This document shows, piece after piece, positions 8,243-16,985 of a stretch of 63,075 nt of DNA. Within the stretch, counting starts at the first letter, position 1. The number at the start of each line of letters is the position of its first letter. Source of the stretch: SIG459 sp045538735 (GTDB lineage: Bacteria > Bacillota > Clostridia > Oscillospirales > Oscillospiraceae); assembly GCA_045538735.1 (NCBI GenBank), contig JAZSRY010000065.1:1-63075 (forward strand). Reading direction: 5' to 3'. The position numbers and the translations under genes are program-made. A model generated the notes under the pieces. That model saw only the letters and a list, made by a program, of their open reading frames with translations, was not told the origin of the DNA and did no database searches.

Positions 8243-9419
8243 TGGCTTTTGCTCCTTTAAGTTTAAGCACCCACACGCAGAATACGGCCGCAAGAACGCC
8301 GGATATAATGGGGAAAGCCATTCCCACCTGAACGGAAACTATATCTGTCAACGCAGCCATCAAAATGGGAACGATTACTCTGGCAATTCCCATTACAAAC
8401 ATTACAACAGAGGTTGTCAGGGTTGTGTTGCCATGATAACCCTCCGCGCACTCAGAAACCACCATAGGCATAAAGTGCCCCGTAAACAGACCCATAAGAC
8501 CCACGCAAATGCACATAATTACCGCGCTGTCGCTTATGATTCCCAGTCCAAGGGAAAGAGAAGAAAGCAGTGCTCCGCCCATAATCAGCACAAGAGGGCG
8601 GGCACGCAGGCGGGGCGCCAGGAAGCGGTTCACTGTTGCTGCAATCCAGAAAATTGTCAGGCAGCTTGCTCCAAGAGCAGCCGCATCATGAGCCAGAAGC
8701 ATATACCGTGCAATCCAGCAAAGTACGCCTGTCTGGAACATAGATGTCATAGCGCCGCAGCCAAGAAGCAGCAGGTTTCTTCCGCTTTTCAGATAAGCCC
8801 CCAACTGACCGGCAGTAAGGCGCTCCTCCTGACTTTTTCCAAACATATCAGCGCTTTTTTTGCCGCCGCCGGAAATAAATACCATTACCATTGCAACGGC
8901 TATCAAGGCCGCGATGGCAACATTGACCCATCTCCAGCTGCTTGCCCCCAGCAGCCACTGCATGGCAAGGGGCGCAAGGAGACTGCCGATTCCAAAAATT
9001 CCGTGGAGCAGACCCAGATATTTGGGACTATCCTTGGGATGGGCATCTATCATGGTGGAGTTGATATAGCCATCCAGCCATCCGCAGCCCACACCCATAC
9101 ATGTAATGGACACCATGAACACGGTAACATTGGGAGCGCCTGCCGAAAGCAGCAGCATCACTGCCTGAAGCCCTCCCGAAACAAGTATCATGGTGATTTT
9201 TCCAACTCTTCCCTGAAACAGCGGGTTGATAAGCAAGGCTATCATAAGACCCAGACTGAGCATACTGCTCATCAGTCCCTGGGATGCTCCGGTCAAAGAG
9301 AAGGTTTCAACAACATCATTGACCAAAACGCTGGTAATAGAATTTACAAAAGCATAGGCAAAGCTGGTTACAAGAACCGCAACCGTAATACGCTTTGCAA
9401 CATTTGCTCGCTGTTCCAT
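8229..9419 (-). CDS. Major facilitator superfamily transporter
   Basis: A 396-residue polytopic protein with about 12 hydrophobic segments and a charged central loop (KKSADMFGKSQEER) between the two six-helix halves. Its N-terminal half contains GLGWLDG-like and DAHPKDSPKYLGLLHG segments reminiscent of fucose/sugar-type MFS permeases, but the cargo is not identifiable. The start at 9419 (MEQRANVAK) follows AGGAGG; the longer frame upstream runs back into the inverted-repeat element. The 3' end overlaps the AraC gene. It is presumably a cytoplasmic-membrane importer or exporter working with the regulator and ene-reductase downstream. Confidence 0.82.
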   Translation of the reverse strand: MEQRANVAKRITVAVLVTSFAYAFVNSITSVLVNDVVETFSLTGASQGLMSSMLSLGLMIALLINPLFQGRVGKITMILVSGGLQAVMLLLSAGAPNVTVFMVSITCMGVGCGWLDGYINSTMIDAHPKDSPKYLGLLHGIFGIGSLLAPLAMQWLLGASSWRWVNVAIAALIAVAMVMVFISGGGKKSADMFGKSQEERLTAGQLGAYLKSGRNLLLLGCGAMTSMFQTGVLCWIARYMLLAHDAAALGASCLTIFWIAATVNRFLAPRLRARPLVLIMGGALLSSLSLGLGIISDSAVIMCICVGLMGLFTGHFMPMVVSECAEGYHGNTTLTTSVVMFVMGIARVIVPILMAALTDIVSVQVGMAFPIISGVLAAVFCVWVLKLKGAKANEVR

Positions 9420-9431
9420 TTTATTGCCTCC

Positions 9432-9704
9432 TAGCCTGACCGACATAATCCGAACCCGCTTCACAGGGTGGATTTTAGCGCCAAGCTTCATTTCATTCTT
9501 TGGTGGGCGACAGCCCACCTGCATCATTCAATTTTACCTGACTAAAAATCCTCGCCCGTGAAGTCGAAGATTTTTGAGGTCATATACTATGGCAGTGCAA
9601 GGCGGCGGCTTGCAGACAGGCTCTCCGCCTTTCAAAAGCCGGTAACGCGGCAATGCCGACGGATATGACCTCAAAAACGTGTTCGGATTATATCGGTCAG
9701 GCTA
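9432..9704. repeat. 273-bp nested inverted-repeat element (MITE-like)
   Basis: The outer arms, 9432-9455 (TAGCCTGACCGACATAATCC...) and 9681-9704, are 24-bp inverted repeats with one mismatch. A second, perfect 15-bp inverted pair lies inside: 9571-9585 (TTTTTGAGGTCATAT) and 9663-9677. A GGTGGGC-GACA-GCCCACC hairpin sits at 9502-9519. The ends are TA...TA, as expected for an insertion at a TA target. It has no coding potential and fills most of the 341-bp gap between the MFS gene and the permease operon; its left end abuts the MFS ribosome binding site. It could be a non-autonomous transposable element or a structured leader RNA. Confidence 0.6.
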
Positions 9705-9751
9705 TTAAAAATACGGGGACAGGGTCAGGCAAGGCCTGTCCTGTCCCCGTA
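9705..9751 (-). terminator. Intrinsic terminator of the first sugar ABC operon
   Basis: A perfect 12-bp stem, TACGGGGACAGG (9712-9723) with CCTGTCCCCGTA (9740-9751), an inner CAGG/CCTG helix and a run of five T on the minus strand (9707-9711). It is 10 bp after the last permease stop codon. Confidence 0.88.
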
Positions 9752-9760
9752 AATTAACTA

Positions 9761-10756
9761 TTACTGGCGAACATTCTTTTCACGGTTGTACAAAATAAGC
9801 AGAAGGATGAGGATAACACCCATAAACAGGTTGCGCTGAGGCTGAGTCAGGCCGATAACGGTCAGCATATTACTGAGCACGACCATAACCAGAGAGCCGG
9901 CAATACTGCCGGTATAAGTACCTACACCGCCGGAAAGAAGCGTTCCGCCGATGATAACCGCTATGAGGGATTCATATGCATAGTTATCAAAGATCTGGCA
10001 GCGGGCAGCGTTCATATAAGCAGCGCCCAGCATACCTGCGAAAGCGGCAAACAGACCGGAGAACACATAAGTCAGAACCTGTACCTTTGCCACATTGATA
10101 CCGTTAAGCTTAGCAGCCACGGGGTTATTACCTACAAGATAAACCTGCTTGCCAAAGCGGGAGCGGTTCAGCAGGAAATACACCACAGGTATAATAATTA
10201 AGGCGTACAGAATAATGGAGGGCAAAAACTGAACTCCGAACAGACGGGAGGTAACGGACTTAATAAACTGCGGACCGGCATAACCCATGGGGCTGCCCTC
10301 AGTAAGTACATACTGCATACGGGTAACAACATTGGCTATTGCCATGGTAACGATCATGGGGGGCAGACCGATCTTTACGCTGCAGATGCCGTTGAGCAGA
10401 CCAACCAGAGCACCCATTGCCAGAGCGGTAATGAGCAGCTGGAAGAAATGTCCGTCCTGAGCGTTCATGATGGTGGTGGTCAGAATAGCCGCGGAGGACA
10501 TAACTGCGCCAACACCGAAGTCCATGCCGCCGCCAATCAGAACAATAGTCTGGCCTGCAGACGCAAAGCTCAGCAGAAGAGTCAGCATGATAATGGAGCC
10601 GATTGCGCTGGCATTGAAAGCGGCAGGATTGATTATAATGGTTACCAGATAGAGGAAGACGGCAATGATAAATGCCATACGGGCAGGGCTCTTCTTAATG
10701 AAGACGCCGACACGCTGACCAAAGGTCAGTTTAGCGGTCAAACTGGGATTTTTCAT
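9761..10756 (-). CDS. Sugar ABC transporter permease (ribose/RbsC type)
   Basis: 331 residues with about eight to ten hydrophobic helices and the BPD_transp_2 pattern: GGGMDFGVGAVMSSAAI near the N-terminus, GLLNGICSVKIGLPPMIVTMA centrally, and IIGGTLLSGGVGTYTGSIAG near the C-terminus. Such proteins form the membrane channel for sugar uptake with an RbsA-like ATPase. It overlaps the preceding permease by 4 bp (ATGA), so the two are translationally coupled and probably form a heterodimer. It is the last gene of an operon that begins with a dehydrogenase and an isomerase at 16.9 kb, and it is followed directly by a strong terminator. Confidence 0.88.
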   Translation of the reverse strand: MKNPSLTAKLTFGQRVGVFIKKSPARMAFIIAVFLYLVTIIINPAAFNASAIGSIIMLTLLLSFASAGQTIVLIGGGMDFGVGAVMSSAAILTTTIMNAQDGHFFQLLITALAMGALVGLLNGICSVKIGLPPMIVTMAIANVVTRMQYVLTEGSPMGYAGPQFIKSVTSRLFGVQFLPSIILYALIIIPVVYFLLNRSRFGKQVYLVGNNPVAAKLNGINVAKVQVLTYVFSGLFAAFAGMLGAAYMNAARCQIFDNYAYESLIAVIIGGTLLSGGVGTYTGSIAGSLVMVVLSNMLTVIGLTQPQRNLFMGVILILLLILYNREKNVRQ

Positions 10757-11832
10757 TTGCCCTCACCCCCATTTTCTTCCTTAGCCTCTGCTTCATAAGG
10801 CTCGCGCTTGAACTGACGTACGATTCCCTGCTTCAGTGCCTCACGCTGACCCTTAGCGGTAACGATAGTCATCAGCAGACCCAGGAAAATGATAATGTCA
10901 GTAACGAAATTCTGCCAGTAGCTGCTGACGGCGAAGCCGGGTATAAGCTTAACAAGCAGGGAGAAGAAATAGTAAACGGAGTTCTGAATGAGAACATAGA
11001 ATCCGGCGCCGAACACACCGCAGGCAACTGAGCCCCAGCCGCCGAAGCCCAAGCCGCCCAAAATGCACGCTGAGAGAGAACGGATTCCGTAGTCTTCAGC
11101 CTGCAGCGGGTTGCCGGAGGCGATCATCAGGGTAATGCAGATGCCGGCGATACCGGTGAACAGACCCTTCAGGAGGAAAGCCTTGAGCTGAACTCCGGAG
11201 GGGCTGATGCCGGCTGCAAATGCATTTCTGGGATTGGCGCCAACCGCATATATATGGGAGCCAAACTTTGTGCGTTTTACATAGAGCCAGATCAAAAGCA
11301 CCAATACAAGCGCCAGCGCCGACACCGGTATGAAGCCGAAAAGCTGGCTGTCATATGCCTTGTAGAATACTTTTTCAACCTTGCCCTGAGGTACATCCAT
11401 AATCATAACGTTGATACCCTTAATAGCAAAGGTGAGCGCATAGCTGGCCAAAAGTGCGGGGAGGCGGAATATGGAGCAGCAAACCCAGCAAACCACGCTG
11501 GCAAGCATTGCTGCAACAATACCCAGCAGGCAGCATACCAGGAAAGGCAGACCCATTCTCTGACCGCTCATTATAACCACGACATTAACCAGAGCGACCT
11601 GAACGCCGCAGGAAATATCCATGGTACCGGACATAAGCAGCAGAGCCTGACCGATGGTGACCAGAATGAAAGGCACGTTCTTGGCAAAGAGAGTATTAAA
11701 GGTTCTTACAGTGAAGAATGCAGAAGGTCCCTGAAGTGCGGCATTGAGAATGAATGCTACCACGAAGAGGATAAAACCTGCAAAAGCGGGAGATCTGCGG
11801 AAGCGCTGAAGAGTGGATTTAATTTTTGTCAT
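10753..11832 (-). CDS. Sugar ABC transporter permease (ribose/RbsC type)
   Basis: Second permease of the same importer: a polytopic protein of 359 residues with the family elements SGTMDISCGVQVALVNVV, then IFRLPALLASYALTFAIKG and LGGLGFGGWGSVACG. The start is set at 11832 (MTKIKST), preceded by AGGGAGG; the longer frame begins inside the ATPase gene. The C-terminal ~35 residues form a charged cytoplasmic tail (KREPYEAEAKEENGG). It lies 17 bp downstream of the ATPase gene. Confidence 0.88.
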   Translation of the reverse strand: MTKIKSTLQRFRRSPAFAGFILFVVAFILNAALQGPSAFFTVRTFNTLFAKNVPFILVTIGQALLLMSGTMDISCGVQVALVNVVVIMSGQRMGLPFLVCCLLGIVAAMLASVVCWVCCSIFRLPALLASYALTFAIKGINVMIMDVPQGKVEKVFYKAYDSQLFGFIPVSALALVLVLLIWLYVKRTKFGSHIYAVGANPRNAFAAGISPSGVQLKAFLLKGLFTGIAGICITLMIASGNPLQAEDYGIRSLSACILGGLGFGGWGSVACGVFGAGFYVLIQNSVYYFFSLLVKLIPGFAVSSYWQNFVTDIIIFLGLLMTIVTAKGQREALKQGIVRQFKREPYEAEAKEENGGEGK

Positions 11833-11849
11833 TTCAAGTGCCTCCCTTC

Positions 11850-13343
11850 TCAATCAGTCATGCCCATCATGGCAGCAACAAGTGCCTCGGGGGTCTTATT
11901 GGCGCCGGAAAGAACGGCGCTGACTGTGCCTTCATAAAATACGTAGATGCGGTCGGAAACGGCAAGCAGCTCCTCAGATTCACTGGAGGAGATGATAACG
12001 GTCATTCCCTCATCCGCGCACTTGCGGAGGATGCGATGGATTTCCTGTCTGGAATGTATATCAACGCCCTTGGTGGGGTCGTCCAGAAGCAGCAGCTTGG
12101 GCTGCATAGCAATCCATCGGGCAACAACAAGCTTCTGCTGGTTACCGCCGGACAGAGAGTTGGCGGGATGACTCAACTCACCGATCTTGATGCTGTATTT
12201 CTCAACGGCCTCATTGGCAAAAGCGTGGTTGGACTTATTGGTCATAAAGGCAAAGAGATTGCCTTTGGCGACCTTACCTGCAATGATATTTTCCTCAATG
12301 GTACGCAGGGGGAACATCGCCTCTCTGTTACGCTCACCGGAAATAAAGCCCATTCCATTCACAACCGCGGCGGCGGGAGACTTGAACTTGACTTCCTTGC
12401 CGTCATAAATAATAGCGCCGTCTTCAATGGCTTCAGCGCCCAGAAGTGCACGGATAAACTCGGACTGGCCCTGACCCTGCAGACCGCCGATGCCGACGAT
12501 CTCGCCCTTATATGCGCGCATGGAGAGATTGCGGACCTTGGGGAATACGGTCATGCCCTGCACATCAAGCAGAACTTCTCCGTCAACCTTTTCAGCGTGC
12601 TCACCTGCGCCCTTGGCGTCTGCCTCGGGACGCTGACCGGTCATGTAGTATACGATATCATCCAGAGTAAAGTCGCTCATCTTACCCTCAGTAACGGTTT
12701 CACCGCTGCGCATGATGGTGGTGGTGTCGCAAATCTGGAACACCTCGTTCATGCGGTGGGTAACATAGAGCATAGCTACTCCTTCCTCTTTCAGCTCACG
12801 CATAACAGAGAAAAGAACTTCGATCTCATCATAGTGGAGAGATGCGGTAACCTCGTCCAGAAGCAGCAGACGGGGCTTCAGCGAAACAGCCTTGGCCACC
12901 TCGAGCATAGTCTGAACAGAGGGCATGAGAGTCTGTACATAGGCATTGGGATCACAGTCGATCTTAAAACGCTTCAACAGTGAATCAATCAGCTCATCAG
13001 CAGCCTTCTTGTCCACCATTCCTAACTTGTTGCGAGGCTCGTTGCCAAGCAGAATGTTATCGCGCACACTCATGGTGGGGATCAGGCTCAGATCCTGGAA
13101 TGCGGTTGCAATTCCAAGCTTTCTGGAGTCCTGTCCGTTCTGGATTGTCACCGGGTTTCCGTCAATCAGCACCTGACCCTTGTTGGGATTGACCAATCCC
13201 GCCAGAACCTTGATCATGGTGGACTTACCGGAGCCGTTGGAACCCAGCAGTGCGCGAATCTCGCCGGGTTCAACCTGCAGATGAGCGCCATTAAGGGCCA
13301 CTACTGCATCGAACCGCTTTTCGATTGCGCGTAACTCAAACAT
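11850..13343 (-). CDS. Sugar ABC transporter ATP-binding protein (RbsA type, two NBDs)
   Basis: A 497-residue tandem-NBD ATPase that powers uptake through the two downstream permeases. NBD1 has Walker A GSNGSGKST (about residues 34-42) and Walker B LLLLDEVTASL, but its signature is LMPSVQ rather than LSGGQ. NBD2 (from about residue 255) has a degenerate Walker A region (GGLQGQGQSE) with a good LSGGNQQK signature and LLLLDDPTKGVD. Asymmetric sites of this kind are usual in RbsA-like proteins, although the NBD1 signature is weaker than in most. The start is confirmed by GGAGAG upstream. A 16-bp perfect hairpin separates it from the binding-protein gene, probably to lower its expression relative to the binding protein. 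Confidence 0.9.
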   Translation of the reverse strand: MFELRAIEKRFDAVVALNGAHLQVEPGEIRALLGSNGSGKSTMIKVLAGLVNPNKGQVLIDGNPVTIQNGQDSRKLGIATAFQDLSLIPTMSVRDNILLGNEPRNKLGMVDKKAADELIDSLLKRFKIDCDPNAYVQTLMPSVQTMLEVAKAVSLKPRLLLLDEVTASLHYDEIEVLFSVMRELKEEGVAMLYVTHRMNEVFQICDTTTIMRSGETVTEGKMSDFTLDDIVYYMTGQRPEADAKGAGEHAEKVDGEVLLDVQGMTVFPKVRNLSMRAYKGEIVGIGGLQGQGQSEFIRALLGAEAIEDGAIIYDGKEVKFKSPAAAVVNGMGFISGERNREAMFPLRTIEENIIAGKVAKGNLFAFMTNKSNHAFANEAVEKYSIKIGELSHPANSLSGGNQQKLVVARWIAMQPKLLLLDDPTKGVDIHSRQEIHRILRKCADEGMTVIISSSESEELLAVSDRIYVFYEGTVSAVLSGANKTPEALVAAMMGMTD

Positions 13344-13479
13344 GAATTACTCTCCTCCCGCTTTAAAATTCCTTGTTTATAGCTTATTGTTGTGTGGTTT
13401 TTCGCAAAACCGCCTCTCCCCCTGTTGGCGAGGGGCGCTTTTCCGAACCCATCCGGGGATGGGACATCCTTATAGAAAT

Positions 13480-13513
13480 TTGGCCGGCGGAATAATGTTA
13501 TTCCGCCGGCCAA
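13480..13513 (-). terminator. Perfect 16-bp hairpin between binding-protein and ATPase genes
   Basis: TTGGCCGGCGGAATAA with its exact complement and a 2-base loop. The minus strand downstream has only AAATTTC rather than a T-run, so it is more likely an mRNA 3'-end stabiliser or partial attenuator than a full terminator. Confidence 0.65.
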
Positions 13514-13549
13514 GCGGTTAGTTAAAACTCAATAGGGATGAAGAATTGC

Positions 13550-14683
13550 TTACTTGAAGTAGAGTTCAGCAACTTCGTCGATGGTGAGCCAATAGGTGAT
13601 AGCATCGCCAGGAGCCATGCCTTCAGCCATTGCCTTGAACTCGGCGTTGTTGATGTCGTCATAGGTGTAAGCGACCTTGGAGGGCAGACGGATGGAGTGG
13701 ATCTCGGGGATGCTGTAAACGTCATCCTTGAGTTCCTTGCCCAGGATCATGTTAAGACCGAAGTTCAGAGCAGAAGCGCCAACTCCGGGAGGGTTGGACA
13801 GGACCATGAAGTCCATCTTCTTCTCGTCAGCATTCAGCTTAAGCATACGCTGCATGAACTCACCGGTATCGTTGAAGCCGATGAACTTGGGATATGCAGC
13901 ACCGGCAGCATCATAAGCAGCCAGAGCAGCCTCAGCGCACTGAGAAATCAGGATGCCGTCGAACTCCAGACCGGAGTTGAGGATTTCGGTCATGATCTGC
14001 TGAGCCTTAACAGCGTCCCAGTCATGGTTGTACTGGCCGCCAACGACTACCAGACCAGCCTCTTCGATGCCCTTTTCGAAACCGGCCTGACGGTCGGTGT
14101 TTGCAGAGTTGCCGTCCAGAGCAGCGATCATGATGACCTTAGCGCCTTCGCCAAGAACTTCGCCTGCATACTTAGCAGTGGTGTAGCCGAGGTAGTACTG
14201 GTCGGTGCAAACGTTGAGAACGTTAACATCGGTAGAGGTGTACTCGCAGTCAGCATTGATGTAAACGATGCCTGCATCCTGAGCCTTCTCGATAATGGGA
14301 TCAAGACCGGTGGAAGAAACGGGGTTGACAAGGATGATGTCATAGCCCTCGTTGATGGAGTTCTCGATCTGCTGAGACTCGGTAGCAGCGTCCCAGTTGG
14401 AAACGAAGGATGCGTAGGTAACGGTCAGGCCGTAATCAGCAGCAGCGGCAGCTGCTTCCTGAATGTCAGCCTCGTAACGGATACGATAGGGGTTGCCCTC
14501 AATAATAGCGTTATGAGAGGCGAGCTTGAATTCGGTCTTTGCTTCGGGAGCTGCGGGCTCGGCGGGAGCTGCGGGAGCTGCGGGATCAGCAGGAGCTGCG
14601 GGAGCAGCGGGAGCTTCGTTGCCGCAAGCAACCAGAGCGAACAGCATAACGAGAGCAAGAACCAGTGCCAGGTACTTCTTCAT
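13550..14683 (-). CDS. Sugar-binding lipoprotein (periplasmic-binding-protein type 4)
   Basis: A 377-residue extracellular binding lipoprotein for the ABC importer downstream. The signal peptide ends in a lipobox LVAC with the lipidated Cys20, followed by an Ala/Pro linker (residues 24-45) typical of this genome. The mature domain follows the ribose/xylose-binding pattern (INADCEYTSTDVNVLNVC, MIAALDGNSANTDRQAGFEKGI). Such proteins bind monosaccharides or small glycosides. AAGGAGG precedes the ATG. The co-transcribed dehydrogenase and isomerase upstream suggest that the ligand is a sugar, polyol or glycoside that is oxidised after uptake (inference). Confidence 0.9.
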   Translation of the reverse strand: MKKYLALVLALVMLFALVACGNEAPAAPAAPADPAAPAAPAEPAAPEAKTEFKLASHNAIIEGNPYRIRYEADIQEAAAAAADYGLTVTYASFVSNWDAATESQQIENSINEGYDIILVNPVSSTGLDPIIEKAQDAGIVYINADCEYTSTDVNVLNVCTDQYYLGYTTAKYAGEVLGEGAKVIMIAALDGNSANTDRQAGFEKGIEEAGLVVVGGQYNHDWDAVKAQQIMTEILNSGLEFDGILISQCAEAALAAYDAAGAAYPKFIGFNDTGEFMQRMLKLNADEKKMDFMVLSNPPGVGASALNFGLNMILGKELKDDVYSIPEIHSIRLPSKVAYTYDDINNAEFKAMAEGMAPGDAITYWLTIDEVAELYFK

Positions 14684-14764
14684 TGTGTTTCCTCCTTAAG
14701 AGTTTTGTTATATAATCAGGGGTCTTCCTCCCCCATGATTATCAAGATAATGTTTGCCTGTAAA

Positions 14765-15709
14765 TCAGGCGTTTTCGATCAGGCCGCGGAAATATTTCTG
14801 GGCAATGCGGATCTGATCTTCGATATAGTCGTTATAGCCGAGAACTTTTCCGTTCTGGAAGGGCATATGGCAGAACTCATAGTTGATGTATCCGTCATAG
14901 CCGATTTCCTTCAGAGCCTTGATAAATGCAGGATAGTTGGTCAGCACGGGCTGAAGATGGGGATCAAAGGAGATCATATGAATAGATCCGTCCTCATTCT
15001 CAACGAACTCAGCGTTGGCGTGGCTGATCATCTGCATCTTGCCAACATCATAAACAGCTTTTGTGATGTATTCATCACTCTGGCGCTTCTCAGTCCAGCC
15101 GCAGCAGGGAGCATCCAGGCAGCACTGAACCCAGGGAGAATCCACCCACTTGACCAGATCGATCATATCGGTGTACTCATCGATTATGGGATGATGGTTC
15201 TGGAGAGCCAGGATAACGCCTGCCTCCTCTGCCCATTTTGCAGCTTCCTTCAGGCATTTTACAATGCTCAGACGAAGCTCATGGTCAAGAGCTCCGTAAT
15301 ATGTATGGTGCTTTCCGGTGATTTCATAGGTGGCGATGCCATCTTTCATCACAATGCCGCGCCAGCAGGCAAATACACGCAGGACGGGAGCGCCAAGCTG
15401 CTTTGCAACGCGGATCTGCTCCTTCACCATGAGGAGCTCGTTTTCAATATGCTCAGGAACGATAGATGCAAAATTGTTGTTTGCAGCAACGCCGCAAATT
15501 TCCAATCCCTGCTTGGCAGCATACTCGCGGATTTCCTTGCAGCGCTTTTCGTCAAGGTCAATGGGAGAGCCGTGGGGACGCTTCAGGTCAATTTCAACAC
15601 CGTCATAGCCAAATTTCTTGGCGGTGTCGATAAACTCCTCAACAGTAAGTGCGGGGCGGTCATTAAACCAGGTGCCGGAACAGGAAATAGAATAAAGTCC
15701 AACTTTCAT
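14765..15709 (-). CDS. Sugar phosphate isomerase/epimerase, AP-endonuclease-2-type TIM barrel
   Basis: 314 residues of the xylose-isomerase-like TIM barrel family (IolE/IolI/sugar epimerase group). Typical segments are FGYDGVEIDLKRPHGSP near the start, LALQNHHPIIDEY for the second metal-ligand region, CLDAPCCGW, and DGYINYEFCHMPFQ at the C-terminus, supplying Glu/Asp/His metal ligands. Members isomerise, epimerise or dehydrate keto-sugars, and some eliminate aglycones from 3-keto-glycosides. It lies 32 bp downstream of a Gfo/Idh/MocA dehydrogenase gene and 81 bp upstream of the binding-protein gene, so it probably acts on the dehydrogenase product. AAGGAG lies ahead of the ATG, though the spacing is long (about 11). 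Confidence 0.85.
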   Translation of the reverse strand: MKVGLYSISCSGTWFNDRPALTVEEFIDTAKKFGYDGVEIDLKRPHGSPIDLDEKRCKEIREYAAKQGLEICGVAANNNFASIVPEHIENELLMVKEQIRVAKQLGAPVLRVFACWRGIVMKDGIATYEITGKHHTYYGALDHELRLSIVKCLKEAAKWAEEAGVILALQNHHPIIDEYTDMIDLVKWVDSPWVQCCLDAPCCGWTEKRQSDEYITKAVYDVGKMQMISHANAEFVENEDGSIHMISFDPHLQPVLTNYPAFIKALKEIGYDGYINYEFCHMPFQNGKVLGYNDYIEDQIRIAQKYFRGLIENA

Positions 15710-15741
15710 ACTGGGGGTCGCTCCTTCCTAATTATCAATAA

Positions 15742-16866
15742 TTATTTGAGAATCTCTTCAGCGCGAACTTCGCGGTTCTCCGCAGCGGAGAGATAGAATG
15801 CATCGATAATAGCGGCAACAGTCAAGGTTTCCTCGGGCTTTACAGCAAGAGGAGAGCCGGTCAGTATGTGATCCACGGCATTTTCAAACAGATAGGAATG
15901 GCCGGGGAAAGGCTCTTTTGCAAAGCGGGCTTCCTCGGGGAACAGACGGGGCTGAACATTGGTCTGGTACTTACCCATGGTAGTCAAAATCTCCATCTTG
16001 GGCAGCAGCAAACCGGCCTTGCTGCCTGCAAAGGACATAGAATACTCGGGAGGCAGGTTTACAGCCCAGGAGGTTTTGAAGTTGATGCAGCAGCCGTTAT
16101 CCAGACGGATATTACCTGCGGCAAATTCTTCCACCTCGAATTCTTCGGGAGAATAGGGTCTGGCATTAAACACTCCGGCAGGAGCTCCGCTTTCGGCAAG
16201 GCTTGTGATAACCCCCTGTTCATTGCGGGCAATGCGGGAGGAGGAAGTGCCGGAAATGGAGACAAAGCCGGGATTGCCCATTACCCAAAGGGCAGCGTCG
16301 ATCAGGTGAACGCCCAGATCGCACAGCACGCCGCCTCCGTTGGCATCCTTTCTGTGGAACGCGCCCCACTTGGGCACGCCGCGGCGGCGAATCAGAGAAA
16401 ACTCAGAGAAGTAGACATCACCGAGAACGCCCTCTTCCATCATTTCCTTGGCGAACTGATATTCCTGATTATAGCGCACTACCTGGCAGGCAAAAAGCAC
16501 ACGGTTTTTCTCGCGGGCATAGTCAAACATTTCCTTTGCGTCCGCATAGGTAAATGCAATAGGCTTCTCGCAGGCCACATGGCAGCCGTAAGACAGTGCC
16601 AGCATGGTCATCTTCTTATGTAATGCATTGGGGGTGCACACAGAAACGAGGTCGGGTTTCTCCTTCTGAAGCATCTCTTCCGCATCGATATACCAGTTGG
16701 GAATACCGTGGCGCTTGGCGGTCTGCTCCGCAGAAACGGGGTTAATGTCGCAAACAGCGACAAGATCCACCTTGTCACCCAGATTGCGGTATGCAGGAAT
16801 GTGAGCAGCGTTGGTGATCATACCGCAGCTGATAATAGCAACTTTCAGTTTACTTTCTTTCAACAC
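15742..16866 (-). CDS. Gfo/Idh/MocA-family NAD(P)-dependent sugar dehydrogenase
   Basis: A 374-residue dehydrogenase that oxidises or reduces a hydroxyl of a sugar, inositol or glycoside with NAD(P). The N-terminal Rossmann fold reads VAIISCGMITNAAHIPAY. The conserved E-K-P catalytic-lysine motif is at residues 100-102 (VACEKP). The C-terminal alpha/beta domain contains GGVLCDLGVHLIDAALW, whose D and H belong to the active site. The start is GTG at 16866 or TTG at 16863; GGAGTG lies just upstream and its spacing slightly favours 16863. It is the first gene of the six-gene transport operon, behind a good promoter. Confidence 0.87.
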   Translation of the reverse strand: MLKESKLKVAIISCGMITNAAHIPAYRNLGDKVDLVAVCDINPVSAEQTAKRHGIPNWYIDAEEMLQKEKPDLVSVCTPNALHKKMTMLALSYGCHVACEKPIAFTYADAKEMFDYAREKNRVLFACQVVRYNQEYQFAKEMMEEGVLGDVYFSEFSLIRRRGVPKWGAFHRKDANGGGVLCDLGVHLIDAALWVMGNPGFVSISGTSSSRIARNEQGVITSLAESGAPAGVFNARPYSPEEFEVEEFAAGNIRLDNGCCINFKTSWAVNLPPEYSMSFAGSKAGLLLPKMEILTTMGKYQTNVQPRLFPEEARFAKEPFPGHSYLFENAVDHILTGSPLAVKPEETLTVAAIIDAFYLSAAENREVRAEEILK

Positions 16867-16915
16867 ATATCACTCCAGGCTATAAAATGTTGGAAAAACC
16901 CAGTTTTACTCACAC

Positions 16916-16944
16916 ATTGTACCAAAAGATGCTCGTAATTGCAA
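16916..16944 (-). promoter_or_regulatory. Promoter of the first sugar ABC operon
   Basis: Minus-strand TTGCAA (16939-16944), 17-bp spacer, TACAAT (16916-16921), 50 bp upstream of the dehydrogenase start. Confidence 0.65.
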
Positions 16945-16985
16945 GTAAATTCTATATGATCGTGCGATGATAAGCAATCAAAGCA

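Noticed and set aside
13538..15796. 752-codon plus-strand frame opposite the binding protein and isomerase genes
   Set aside because: Spans two real genes on the other strand; mirror artefact.
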